Shown here: piece by piece, positions 39,730-48,186 of the stretch
Layout: each line of letters starts with the position of its first letter
Position numbering within the stretch: position 1 is the first letter of the stretch
NCBI GenBank assembly: GCA_049602155.1
Contig: JBMYRH010000007.1
Coordinates: 62,001-126,000 of the forward strand
Length of the DNA: 64,000 nucleotides
DNA from: JBMYRH01 sp049602155
GTDB lineage: Bacteria > Myxococcota_A > UBA9042 > PHBI01 > JBMYRH01
Reading direction: 5' to 3'
Notes under the pieces: generated by a model
What the model was told of the DNA's origin: nothing
What the model saw: only the letters and a program-made list of their open reading frames with translations
The model's database searches: none
Translations under genes and position numbers: made by a program

Positions 39730-41706
39730 TCAGGCGATGTCATCCTCAGGACGCCTTCCGATCAAGTAGAGCCACCCCATCATCAGACTCAAGCCCATCG
39801 GGTAGCACAACCACCACGCGGCCCCGCCGGCCATCGCCACGAAGAGGTATCCGCAGAGGCCTGCGGCGCTCATGGCTAAGAGGGCATAGGGGATCTGGGT
39901 GCGCACGTGCTCGACGTGGTCACAGCCCGTTGAGATCGAGCTCATGACAGTCGTATCGCTGATAAGCGAGCAGTGATCTCCAAAGATGGCGCCATCAAGG
40001 ACCGAGGCGCCCACCAAAAAGAGGAGCACCTCGGCCCCAGGGAGCGCGTGTGCCAACTCAGCTGTGAGCGGTAAGCAGACCGGCACCAGGATCGCCATCG
40101 TTCCCCAGCTCGTCCCCGTCGCAAAGGCGACTGCACCCGCGATGACAAAGGAGATGAGCGGTAACCATAGTGGACCGATGTCCCCCATGAGCGCGGCCAG
40201 GTAGTGCGCCGCTTGGAGGTCTTTAGCCACCTCCTTCAGGGCCATGGCGAGGACCAAGATGCCGATCGCAGAGAGCATCCCGAGGGCACCTCGCCAAAAG
40301 GCGCGAGCCGCCTCCTTCACGCTCAGGATCCGTTGCCCGACGCTCATGAGCATCGCGGTCATGACCCCAAAGACAGAGGCCCAAAACAACACCGCCGCGC
40401 TCTCACTGACCTTCGTGAAGGCCGTCGCAAGGTCCCCTAAAGAGAGCCAGTCCATCTCACGACCTTGCTTGGTCAGCTCAGCAGCGTAAGGCTCCGAACC
40501 GCTCCAAATCGAGCCAAAGACGGTCACAAACACGACCACTGTGATGGGGAGGACCCCGTTGATCCAGCGGGTCGGGACGCCGTCCTTCATAGCCACGTGG
40601 GAGATCGCGCGGCGCGCCTCGGCGGTCTTGGGATCATAGCCAGTAGGCCCACGGGTCCCACCCCGACGCGCACTCTGCTCGACCCGGAGCATCGGACCGA
40701 AGTCACGGCCGGTCAACGCCACCAAGAGCACGAGCGCGACCGCGAAGAAGCAATAGAACCGATAAGGCAGCACCTCGAAGAAGAAGGCGTAGCCGTTGTC
40801 TACGATGTTACTCATGGGCCCGAGTTCGTTCAGCACACTGCCGAAGTACTCGATCTCGATACCAATCCACGTGGACACAATGGCGACGCCTGCGATGGGG
40901 GCGGCCGTGGAGTCCACGATGTACGCGAGCTTCGCGCGGCTGATCTTCATCGAGTCGGTCAGCGGTCGCGCTGCTCCGCCCACCACCACGGTGTTCGCGT
41001 AGTCGTCGAAGAACACAAAGAAGCCCATGAGCGCTGTGGCGGCCTGCGTCGAGCGGACCCCCTTGGCGAAGCGGCTCACTTGGTCGATCACGCCGCGCAT
41101 GCCCCCGTTGGCGATGCATACATTGACCATGCCAATCAGGATCAAAGTGAACCCGAATACATAGAGGTTAAACGGGTCGACCAAGGTGCCCCAGAGGTAG
41201 TCGACGCCTGCGCGTTCAATGCTCGCGAGGGGCTGGAACTCAGCCGTGATCACGGCACCGAAGCAGATGCCCCCGAGGAGCGCCAACACCACTTGGCGGA
41301 ACAAGAAGGCAAAGAAGATCGCCATCAACGGGGGCATCAATGAGAGCTCGCTCGCGAGAGCCCTTGACCGTGAGGCGAGAGCCGCCTGCTCCCCCACCCG
41401 CGAGATGCTCAGCTCTGCGCGCCCCTCGGCGAGCTTGCAGTGCACGACTAATGAGGCCTCGGGCGTGTGCGCGCCGAACCCACGGACCACCGCTCGCTCA
41501 CAGAGTTCACCGCCGTCTGTGCGGACCTGAACCTCCCCCTCTGAAGCCAGCGCGGGATCCGAGGCGAGATCGCCAGCCAGGCTTGCATAGGCCGCGCCGA
41601 CCAGGCGGTTCCGATCGGGGTCGAGCGCAGTCAAGCCACCCCAAGTCACTGCGGCGAGGGCGATGAATGCGAGCCATCGAGGCCAGCCCATGGACATGTC
41701 TCGCAT
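39730..41706 (-). CDS. NhaC-family Na+/H+ antiporter (658 aa)
   Basis: A polytopic antiporter of the NhaC/ArsB-like superfamily. Recognisable segments: FFDDYANTVVVGGAARPLTD, STAAPIAGVAIVSTWIGIEI, ATGTSWGTMAILVPV and DHCSLISDTTVMSSISTGCDHVEHV, the last two being strong family signatures. After the first helix there is a periplasmic insert of about 80 residues with two cysteines (C68, C90), not typical of NhaC. Its start is 3 nt from the stop of the PEGA-domain gene, so the two are co-transcribed. It probably supports sodium/pH homeostasis, which fits a marine or saline habitat. Confidence 0.9.
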   Translation of the reverse strand: MRDMSMGWPRWLAFIALAAVTWGGLTALDPDRNRLVGAAYASLAGDLASDPALASEGEVQVRTDGGELCERAVVRGFGAHTPEASLVVHCKLAEGRAELSISRVGEQAALASRSRALASELSLMPPLMAIFFAFLFRQVVLALLGGICFGAVITAEFQPLASIERAGVDYLWGTLVDPFNLYVFGFTLILIGMVNVCIANGGMRGVIDQVSRFAKGVRSTQAATALMGFFVFFDDYANTVVVGGAARPLTDSMKISRAKLAYIVDSTAAPIAGVAIVSTWIGIEIEYFGSVLNELGPMSNIVDNGYAFFFEVLPYRFYCFFAVALVLLVALTGRDFGPMLRVEQSARRGGTRGPTGYDPKTAEARRAISHVAMKDGVPTRWINGVLPITVVVFVTVFGSIWSGSEPYAAELTKQGREMDWLSLGDLATAFTKVSESAAVLFWASVFGVMTAMLMSVGQRILSVKEAARAFWRGALGMLSAIGILVLAMALKEVAKDLQAAHYLAALMGDIGPLWLPLISFVIAGAVAFATGTSWGTMAILVPVCLPLTAELAHALPGAEVLLFLVGASVLDGAIFGDHCSLISDTTVMSSISTGCDHVEHVRTQIPYALLAMSAAGLCGYLFVAMAGGAAWWLCYPMGLSLMMGWLYLIGRRPEDDIA

Positions 41707-41709
41707 GAA

Positions 41710-42441
41710 TTACCTCAAGTCGACGCGAAGCAGCGTCGTGCCACCGGGATCTACCTTCACCTTGTAGGTACGCTCGTGCAGCCCGTCCGCCGTCTTCAAC
41801 GTCAGGGTGTGCATCCCCGAAGAGACCTCATATCCATACAACGGCGTCTCAAGCTCTGTATCAAAGCCATCCACATAGAGGCGCGCCACAGGGACTGTCA
41901 CCACGTTCAACCAGCCTAAGCGGCCTTCCGGGATGAAGACGTTCCGGAACGGGAGCTCGCCCGCCAATCGATGGACAAGCGTCTGGGTCAGCGCCAGCAC
42001 CTTCTGATAGCGCCTATCAGGCTGATTCACGGCATCTGCCACTCGGATCGTCTTCTCGACGCCATCAATGAGCCACTCCAGCTCCCAAACGAGCCCGTCA
42101 ATACGCGCTTTAGGCTCCTCCGGCGGCATCGCATCCTTGAGTTGGTCGAGCTTCAGAGCCTTGATGGCCCCCCAATAAGCCGCAGCCTCGTCACGCGTCA
42201 GCAGGCCCATGCCATGGAGGGACTCGCCGTAGCCCGGTAACTCGCGCCGATGTGTCGCCGTGTTGACCCGCCCCCTAACCGCGACCTCGTAACGAATCGT
42301 CGCGAAGGGCGAGGATGACGGTTGGTGCAACGTCAGCATCAGGTAATCACCGTCGGCGCCGGTACAGAACGTCCATGCGCTGAGCAGCGCGAGGATTAGC
42401 CTCACTCGCGTGGTGATGCGTTGACGGTGTTGCGGGACCAT
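41710..42441 (-). CDS. Secreted PEGA-domain protein (243 aa)
   Basis: The signal peptide (RVRLILALLSAWTFCTGADG) is followed by a domain of about 150 residues not recognised, with YLMLTLHQPSSSPFATIRYEV at the start, and a C-terminal PEGA domain (LNVVTVPVARLYVDGFDTE, then GMHTLTLKTADGLHERTYKV). PEGA domains are small Ig-like modules common in myxobacterial surface and lipoprotein contexts. The ATG at 42441 is preferred over the longer frame to 42477 since it puts the signal peptide near the N-terminus. Divergent from the gene at 42537. Confidence 0.7.
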   Translation of the reverse strand: MVPQHRQRITTRVRLILALLSAWTFCTGADGDYLMLTLHQPSSSPFATIRYEVAVRGRVNTATHRRELPGYGESLHGMGLLTRDEAAAYWGAIKALKLDQLKDAMPPEEPKARIDGLVWELEWLIDGVEKTIRVADAVNQPDRRYQKVLALTQTLVHRLAGELPFRNVFIPEGRLGWLNVVTVPVARLYVDGFDTELETPLYGYEVSSGMHTLTLKTADGLHERTYKVKVDPGGTTLLRVDLR

Positions 42442-42536
42442 ACGCGCACTATCGCCCCCACGTGCGCACCTTGGCAAGGCGCGCCACGACGGGACAGGCT
42501 TGGCATGGGGCAGCGTTGCGCCTTATCTTCCTGCCC

Positions 42537-43268
42537 ATGCTTCGCTCGATTGCACTGCTCGCATTTTGCGCCATGACCACGCTCTTCACCGTCACGCCAC
42601 AGGTCCACGCGAGTGAGCTGACGCAGGGCTCTCCGTGCATGCTCATCGAGGGCCTCCCAGGCGCCAAGGCGCCACTCAGGAGCGTGCGCTCCGTGCGTCA
42701 CATCCTCCGGGCAATCGACAACCCTAAGGCGCCGCCTGCCGAACTTGGGAAGCGCTTCAATCAGCTCGAAGCGCTCGTCCACAAGGCCCTCGACGAGGCC
42801 AAGCGCGTCTTCCACGACACACCGCGGCGAGACTGGGTAGCGCGGGACCAAAAGAAGGCGCGCCGCTACCTCGAGAAGTATGTCCTCGGCAAACATCCGC
42901 TGCTTCAATTTGGGACGATCGGGTTCGAGCCCCGCCAGGGATTGCGCGCATCCATGATGTACGCTGCCTGCCGCGCTGGAGACCTCGACGGTGCGATCCG
43001 ATGGGGACGGAGAGCCTCCCGACGAGAAGAGGCTCCGGCGCGCGCATTCGCTGCCCTGCTTCTGTTAGACCAAGGCCGCGAGGTCGAGGCCAAGGAGCTC
43101 TTGAGCGTGATTCGAGGACCAAGCTACCTGACAGCGTGGGTGCGGGCCGAGCTAAGCGACGACCCGGACGAGCGGCGCCGACAGAGGGCGGTCGCGAGGC
43201 GACGCGTTACGACCGGTGCGCAGCAAGACGCCTCCGCCGCCCAAACACGCCGGGCAGAAGGCCCATGA
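42537..43268 (+). CDS. Secreted hypothetical protein (243 aa)
   Basis: ATG 42537 gives a clear signal peptide (MLRSIALLAFCAMTTLFTVTPQVHA). The mature part is basic and helical; KAPPAELGKRFNQLEALVHKALDEAKRVF is one such helix in part, and LRASMMYAACRAGDLDGAIRWGRRA with AFAALLLLDQGREVEAKELL looks like TPR-type helix pairs. The last 40 residues are Arg-rich and disordered. The function is not recognised. The stop overlaps the start of the 83-residue gene that follows. Confidence 0.65.
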   Translation: MLRSIALLAFCAMTTLFTVTPQVHASELTQGSPCMLIEGLPGAKAPLRSVRSVRHILRAIDNPKAPPAELGKRFNQLEALVHKALDEAKRVFHDTPRRDWVARDQKKARRYLEKYVLGKHPLLQFGTIGFEPRQGLRASMMYAACRAGDLDGAIRWGRRASRREEAPARAFAALLLLDQGREVEAKELLSVIRGPSYLTAWVRAELSDDPDERRRQRAVARRRVTTGAQQDASAAQTRRAEGP

Positions 43269-43516
43269 AGGCGCGCCCCGAAGAGCTCGATGATAAGGAC
43301 GCCACCAACGACGCCTTTCGTGCAGAGGTGAACACCTTCGACTTCCATTATCGGTGCGAGAGCTGCGCTCACGTGAAGCGCGCTACGAGGGAATGCTCGC
43401 TGGGTTATCCCAACCACTACCTGACTGGTCCCGAGATCGTCGTGCAAGCAGACGGCAACCTGACCTTCTGCAAATACTTCGAAGTGGGCGAGACGCTCCA
43501 ACCGCTCTCAGACTAG
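43265..43516 (+). CDS. Small Cys-containing protein (83 aa)
   Basis: The ATG lies in an ATGA overlap with the preceding stop. The product has four conserved-looking cysteines: YRCESCAHV (CxxC), RECSLGYPN and LTFCKYFE, enough for one zinc or iron-sulfur site. The pattern CxxC...CSLGxP...FCKYFE recalls small metal-binding proteins annotated as hypothetical in myxobacteria. The function is unknown; co-translation suggests a link to the secreted protein before it. Confidence 0.65.
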   Translation: MKARPEELDDKDATNDAFRAEVNTFDFHYRCESCAHVKRATRECSLGYPNHYLTGPEIVVQADGNLTFCKYFEVGETLQPLSD

Positions 43517-43532
43517 GTCGAGGCGCCAACGT

Positions 43533-44906
43533 ATGCTCCTGCGACGTCTCCTAGTGCTGCTCTTGAGGCTCGCTGTTCAGGTGTTCTTCCGACGCGTTGA
43601 GGTCGTGGGGCTTGAGCATATCCCCGAAGAGGGTGACGGGGGCGTCATCTTCTGTGGCAACCACCCAAACTCGCTGCTGGATCCCGTGCTCGTCATCGTC
43701 CACAGCGGGCGCGTCGTGAACTTCGCTGCGAAGGATGTCCTCTTCGCCAATCGCCTCCTGCGCTTCTTCATGACCCGGCTGGGGGCCGTCCCAATCCGGC
43801 GGCGCATGGACCACGGAGGAGAGACGATCGACAACACGGACGCCTTCGACCGCCTCTTCGAGGTCCTTGGCCAGGGCCAAGCCGTCGGCATCTTCCCCGA
43901 GGGACTGAGCCACAGTGATAGCCACCTCGCCAAGTTAAAGACCGGGGCAGCGCGGATCGCGCTCGGGTCCGCGGCTTCGCACCCCCAAACGCCGATTACG
44001 CTCATCCCTGTCGGGCTTCACTACGTCGCCCGAAATCACTTCCGTTCGAGCGTGCTGGTGCAGTTCGGTCCCCCCCTCGCCATCGATGACAGCCACCTTG
44101 AAGCCTACGCCGCGGACTCCCGACGCGCCGCCTCAGACCTGACCCGTGACCTCGAAGATGGGATGCGCGCGCTGACTGTAAACGCCGAGGACTGGGAGAC
44201 GATTCGACTCCTGGATGGTGTACGACGCCTCTACCAACCACCTCGGATTGCGCTCCGAGAGCGGGTTGAATTGGCGCGTCGGTTTAACGCCGTCTACCCG
44301 TCGGTCAAAGAAGACCCGCAGGTCTTGGTGCTCCGCGAACGGGTCGCCAACTACCTCGACGACCTCGCCGCGCTCGGCCTCCGCGATCGAGACGTTCGAC
44401 GCCCAATGCGGCCTGGGAGGCTGCTCACGAAGCTGACACTGCACATGCTCCTCGTGGCCTTGTGGCTCCCGATCGCCGTCATCGGCGCCCCTGTGCACGC
44501 ACCCGTGGCAGTATTGCTGCGCTTCGCGGCGACACACCTTCCACCGCGAAAAGACGTCATAGCGACGACGAAATTCATGGCAGGCGTCACCCTCGTCTTA
44601 TCCGTCTACGGTGCTATCACGACCTGGACTGCGCTCTCCTATGGCCCGCAAACGGCAGCCTGGGCACTCCTCGCGCTCTTAGCGTCGGGTCACGCGACGC
44701 TCGCTGTGTTTATTCGGTTAAGCGCAGCAGACAGAAAGCTCCACTGCCTCTTGGGCACCTTCTTTGTGAGGCGTGAGGTCGAGCGACTGCGCCAGGAGAG
44801 GCGCGCACTCGAGGCCCTCATCGTCGCGCTCGTGAGCCGGCTCATCCCCTCCGACATGACGCCGCTGTTCCCCGAGCAACTGAGCGGGAACGAGGAGCGC
44901 CCATGA
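43533..44906 (+). CDS. PlsC-type glycerolphosphate acyltransferase (457 aa)
   Basis: A membrane-bound acyltransferase (PF01553). N-terminal hydrophobic segment, then NHPNSLLDPV (motif I, H44 and D50), FMTRLGAVPIRRR (motif II), VGIFPEGLSHSD (motif III) and TLIPVGLHY (motif IV). Motif I has the NHPNSxxDP form found in a subgroup of glycerol-3-phosphate or lysophosphatidate acyltransferases. The C-terminal half (about 290-457) adds two to four membrane helices. Its stop overlaps the start of a hydrolase gene by 4 nt, suggesting a shared job in lipid turnover. Confidence 0.88.
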   Translation: MLLRRLLVLLLRLAVQVFFRRVEVVGLEHIPEEGDGGVIFCGNHPNSLLDPVLVIVHSGRVVNFAAKDVLFANRLLRFFMTRLGAVPIRRRMDHGGETIDNTDAFDRLFEVLGQGQAVGIFPEGLSHSDSHLAKLKTGAARIALGSAASHPQTPITLIPVGLHYVARNHFRSSVLVQFGPPLAIDDSHLEAYAADSRRAASDLTRDLEDGMRALTVNAEDWETIRLLDGVRRLYQPPRIALRERVELARRFNAVYPSVKEDPQVLVLRERVANYLDDLAALGLRDRDVRRPMRPGRLLTKLTLHMLLVALWLPIAVIGAPVHAPVAVLLRFAATHLPPRKDVIATTKFMAGVTLVLSVYGAITTWTALSYGPQTAAWALLALLASGHATLAVFIRLSAADRKLHCLLGTFFVRREVERLRQERRALEALIVALVSRLIPSDMTPLFPEQLSGNEERP

Positions 44907-45550
44907 AACCAACCGTCTTATTGCTTCATGGCTTGGCGCGTACGCATCGCTCTCTGGATCGCATCAAGCAGGACTTGGCCCGCGCAGGGTACCCAACTTG
45001 GTCCAAGAGTTACCCCTCTCGGAAGGCCCCGATCACCGTGCTCGCAGATGAGATCGCGGGAGAGGTTGAGCAGGATCTCCCGGACACCCCATTGGTGGCG
45101 GTCACTCACTCGATGGGGGGCATCATCTCGCGCCACATCGCAGAGCGCCTCGCGCTCAAGACCATCCTCATGCTGGCCCCCCCTAATCAAGGCAGCAGCG
45201 CAGCACGGGCCCTCAAAGGCAACCCACTCTTTCACCGAATCTACGGGCCTGCGCTCAGCAACATCCAGCACCCGAACAACTGGCCACTCCCCGCCTGCCC
45301 TGTCGCGGTCATCGCGGGGACTCGGGGTCCATCCCTAGGCACCCCGCACAGCTTGCTGCTCCACGCGATGGGGGTCTTCGGACAGATGTCCCGGCACGAC
45401 GGTGTCATCACCGTGGAGGAGGCGCGACTCACTGTGATGGCTGACTTCGCGACGGTCAACGCGAGTCATACGTGGATCATGAACCATCATGACACCCGCC
45501 GCATGGTGCTCAACTACCTTAACCACGGAGCGTTTGAGCGTCCGCAATAG
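44903..45550 (+). CDS. Alpha/beta-hydrolase, lipase-like (215 aa)
   Basis: A small cytosolic alpha/beta-hydrolase: HGLARTHRSL oxyanion-loop region, nucleophile elbow THSMGGIISR (Ser near residue 70) and a late histidine (NASHTWIMNH, near 191). Substitution of GxSxG by HSMGG with a preceding Thr is common in triacylglycerol lipase-like and PGAP1-like hydrolases. It is translationally coupled to the acyltransferase gene, so an ester of a phospholipid or wax is a reasonable substrate, but this is inference. Confidence 0.85.
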   Translation: MKPTVLLLHGLARTHRSLDRIKQDLARAGYPTWSKSYPSRKAPITVLADEIAGEVEQDLPDTPLVAVTHSMGGIISRHIAERLALKTILMLAPPNQGSSAARALKGNPLFHRIYGPALSNIQHPNNWPLPACPVAVIAGTRGPSLGTPHSLLLHAMGVFGQMSRHDGVITVEEARLTVMADFATVNASHTWIMNHHDTRRMVLNYLNHGAFERPQ

Positions 45551-45596
45551 CCTCGGCGCGGCTCAACGCGACGCCCATCAGAGGGCCACAAAAGGT

Positions 45597-46826
45597 TCAG
45601 TCGCGTCCGATGCGGTCGAGGTAGTCGATGACTCGGGCCACGCCCGGCAGCCATGGTGCCCCTTGAGAGCCAGTCGTCGCGGCGGCGCGGGTCCAGCGAT
45701 CAGCCCAAGCTCGGGTGGCGTCGCGAACCTCTGGCAGCGCCAAGAACCAGGGGTCCCCGCCACCATGCTCGGCCCATCCCTCTGCGGCGATCACGAAGTC
45801 CGTCAGGCTCTTGAGCGCGGGGACTTGAGCCCCCGAGGCATCGGTGACCACCTTCTCCAAGGCCGCCAGATGGCGTGTGCTCGGGGCCCCCAGCGCGATG
45901 GCGCCGCCTTGACGGCGCTGTACAAACCCAGCGGGCTGTCCATCCTGGTTCCATCGCCACAGACCATCAGTCAGCGGCTCAAAATGGCCTAGGCCAGACT
46001 CCAAGCAGCCCTCGATCTGGCTCGCGTCATCACCGATGAGGAGACTCTGACAGAGCACCATCGGTCCGCCATCCGAGTTCCGTGGCTCCGGCGGAGTCGC
46101 CAAGTTCTCTAGGAGCTGCTCTGCCACCTCAAGGAACTCTGCAGTGTAGCGCTCAAACGCGCCGGATACGCCACCGACCTCTTGTGGGAGGGTCGCGATC
46201 TCAGCCTCTAGCCCTTCACGGGCCTCCGACGGGAGCACGGCGTAGACCGCGTCGATGAGCACGTACTCAGTGTCCGCAGAGCCCACCCGGACCAGCCGGC
46301 ATTGTACGATTTGGCCGCCGTAAAGCTCGCCCTCCAACCCTTCATCGAAGAGGTGAACGACCTCGTTGGTCGCGATATTACGTAACCTCACTCCGGCCGC
46401 AGTCGCGTCAGCCTCGGCCTCGTAAAAGCCCACATAAGAGCTATTCAATGCCTCGATGAGGCGCCGCTCGTGAGGCGCATTGGTCTCCTCTTCGAGGAAG
46501 CGCTGCCCCAGGTTGGGGCGCCCATCCGCCGGCTTCCAGTCCCACAGGAACCATGGAAAGAAGCGGATTCGCTCATCGTCGTCCTCAAGGATCTCAGCCT
46601 CGGCCGCCGCGACGTCCATCTCGAGGCCGTAATAGTCGCGCACGGCCGCGATCAGGTCGGCGTCAAAGCAGGGCAAGGCACTGAACGACATCGCCCGACG
46701 GACCACCATGGGGAGCGACTGCCGTAAGCGGGCGAGCTCCCACGATAGGACATTCGCCTCGCCGCCTTGTGGCGCCGTAGCAGGAGCTGCGTCGTGCGCG
46801 TTTCCCCTCGATTGATCGTCGGACAT
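45597..46826 (-). CDS. Hypothetical protein (409 aa)
   Basis: A soluble, acidic protein of about 409 residues from ATG 46826 (the frame extends to 46844). No signal peptide or membrane segment. The sequence RIRFFPWFLWDWKPADGRP, followed by LGQRFLEEETNAPHERRLIEAL, resembles fragments seen in SEC-C-associated or YecA-like hypothetical proteins of deltaproteobacteria, but I cannot name a family. A helical N-terminal part (1-130), a beta-rich middle (140-210, AGVRLRNIATNEVVHLFDEG) and a C-terminal domain with two tryptophan-rich patches are visible. Confidence 0.7.
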   Translation of the reverse strand: MSDDQSRGNAHDAAPATAPQGGEANVLSWELARLRQSLPMVVRRAMSFSALPCFDADLIAAVRDYYGLEMDVAAAEAEILEDDDERIRFFPWFLWDWKPADGRPNLGQRFLEEETNAPHERRLIEALNSSYVGFYEAEADATAAGVRLRNIATNEVVHLFDEGLEGELYGGQIVQCRLVRVGSADTEYVLIDAVYAVLPSEAREGLEAEIATLPQEVGGVSGAFERYTAEFLEVAEQLLENLATPPEPRNSDGGPMVLCQSLLIGDDASQIEGCLESGLGHFEPLTDGLWRWNQDGQPAGFVQRRQGGAIALGAPSTRHLAALEKVVTDASGAQVPALKSLTDFVIAAEGWAEHGGGDPWFLALPEVRDATRAWADRWTRAAATTGSQGAPWLPGVARVIDYLDRIGRD

Positions 46827-47007
46827 GGGATGGCTTGTAACCACCGCCTCGAACCCTTGTCAACGCTCTCGACACGTAAGGAGGAGCGAGATGTTCCCGC
46901 ATCAAGCTCGACGGTGCGATGCAAGGCATTGTGCCGCGTCAGCGCTGGCGTCTTCGAGGCGCTCAAGGTAAGGGTTCCAAGCACCCAGACGATCTCGGAG
47001 GCGAGCG

Positions 47008-48186
47008 GTGGTAGCGGCACGGATCTTGGTGACCGGAGCAGGCGGTCCTGGCGCAATCAATCTGTCGCGCTCCCTCTTGGCGATGCGCCCTCAACCCTGG
47101 ATCCTCGCTGCGGACGCATCCCCGCACTACGTCTTCCTGGCCCTGGGCCATGAGCGCGCCACCGTCCCTCGTGCGAGCGACCGTGAAGCCTATATCACCG
47201 AGGTCAACCGCCTCATCCAGGTGCATGGGATCGACTTCGTCATGCCCAACAACTCTCTGGAGATCGATGTCCTAAGCGCAGAGCGTGAGCGCCTCGGCGC
47301 CCCCGTATTCCTGCCCTCCCCGCCCGTCCTCGAGACCGCGAACAGCAAATGGGCAAGCTACTGTGCATGGAGAGACACCGAAGTCCCACTCCCGCTGACC
47401 CACCTGCTCTCGGAGCCGGCTGACGTCGAGCGCGCCTTCAGCGCGATGCAAACCGCACCCAACCACCCCGTCTGGGTTCGCGGCGCCGGGATCCCCGGCA
47501 AGGGGATTGGGGTCGCCAGCCTCCCGTGCCGAACCGTCGAACAAGCCCTCCAGTGGGTCGACTACTGGAGAGGATGGGGTGGCATGATCGCCTCGGAATT
47601 CCTCCCGGGTCGTAACCTGACGTGGATGGGACTCTTTCGAGGGGGGCAGCTCATCACCAGTCAATGCCGTGAGCGGCTCGCCTACGTGATCCCTCACGTC
47701 AGCCCCTCAGGTATCACGGGTGCACCCGCGATCAGCCAAACCATCCATGACGCGCGGGTCAACGACATCGGCGAGGCCGCCGTCTTGGCGCTCGATCCGT
47801 CTTACACAGGTGTCGGCTTCATCGACATGAAGGGTGACGCAGCGGAGGTACCGCGCGTCACCGAGCTGAACGCTGGTCGATTCGGGACCACGCACTACTT
47901 CTACACCGCCGCTGGCGCCAACTTCCCAGAGTTCCTCTTGCGGGTGGCCGCAGGCGAGACGCTCGACGTCCCCAAACGCGACATCCTCCCTGAAGGTCTC
48001 GTGTGGATTCGAACCCTCGACGCCGGACCAGTGCTGACGACCCGCGATGCGATTGATGCGGGCAGCTACCCTAGCCTCAATCCGGGTGATGCGTGGCCTC
48101 AGATCCCGCAACGCATGGAGGACTTCGACGGCGCGTCTGTCCAACCTTGGTCAGGCCAGGGCACGGACGACGGCCTCCAGTCTTAG
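47008..48186 (+). CDS. ATP-grasp domain protein (392 aa)
   Basis: A likely ATP-dependent carboxylate-amine/thiol ligase. The N-terminal pre-ATP-grasp Rossmann part begins RILVTGAGGPGAINLSRSL, followed by a substrate/ATP region (PVWVRGAGIPGKGIG) and the metal-binding end FIDMKGDAAEVPRVTELNAGRFG, with E and N as Mg ligands. It resembles CarB-like ATP-grasp proteins acting on sugars or amino acids. GTG start with GGAGG upstream. Divergent from the 409-residue gene, and convergent (4-nt overlap) with the large TPR gene. Confidence 0.85.
   Translation: MVAARILVTGAGGPGAINLSRSLLAMRPQPWILAADASPHYVFLALGHERATVPRASDREAYITEVNRLIQVHGIDFVMPNNSLEIDVLSAERERLGAPVFLPSPPVLETANSKWASYCAWRDTEVPLPLTHLLSEPADVERAFSAMQTAPNHPVWVRGAGIPGKGIGVASLPCRTVEQALQWVDYWRGWGGMIASEFLPGRNLTWMGLFRGGQLITSQCRERLAYVIPHVSPSGITGAPAISQTIHDARVNDIGEAAVLALDPSYTGVGFIDMKGDAAEVPRVTELNAGRFGTTHYFYTAAGANFPEFLLRVAAGETLDVPKRDILPEGLVWIRTLDAGPVLTTRDAIDAGSYPSLNPGDAWPQIPQRMEDFDGASVQPWSGQGTDDGLQS

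Noticed and set aside
40465..41343. 292-residue frame opposite nhaC
   Set aside because: His/Asp/Arg-rich shadow typical of the antisense of a high-GC membrane protein gene.
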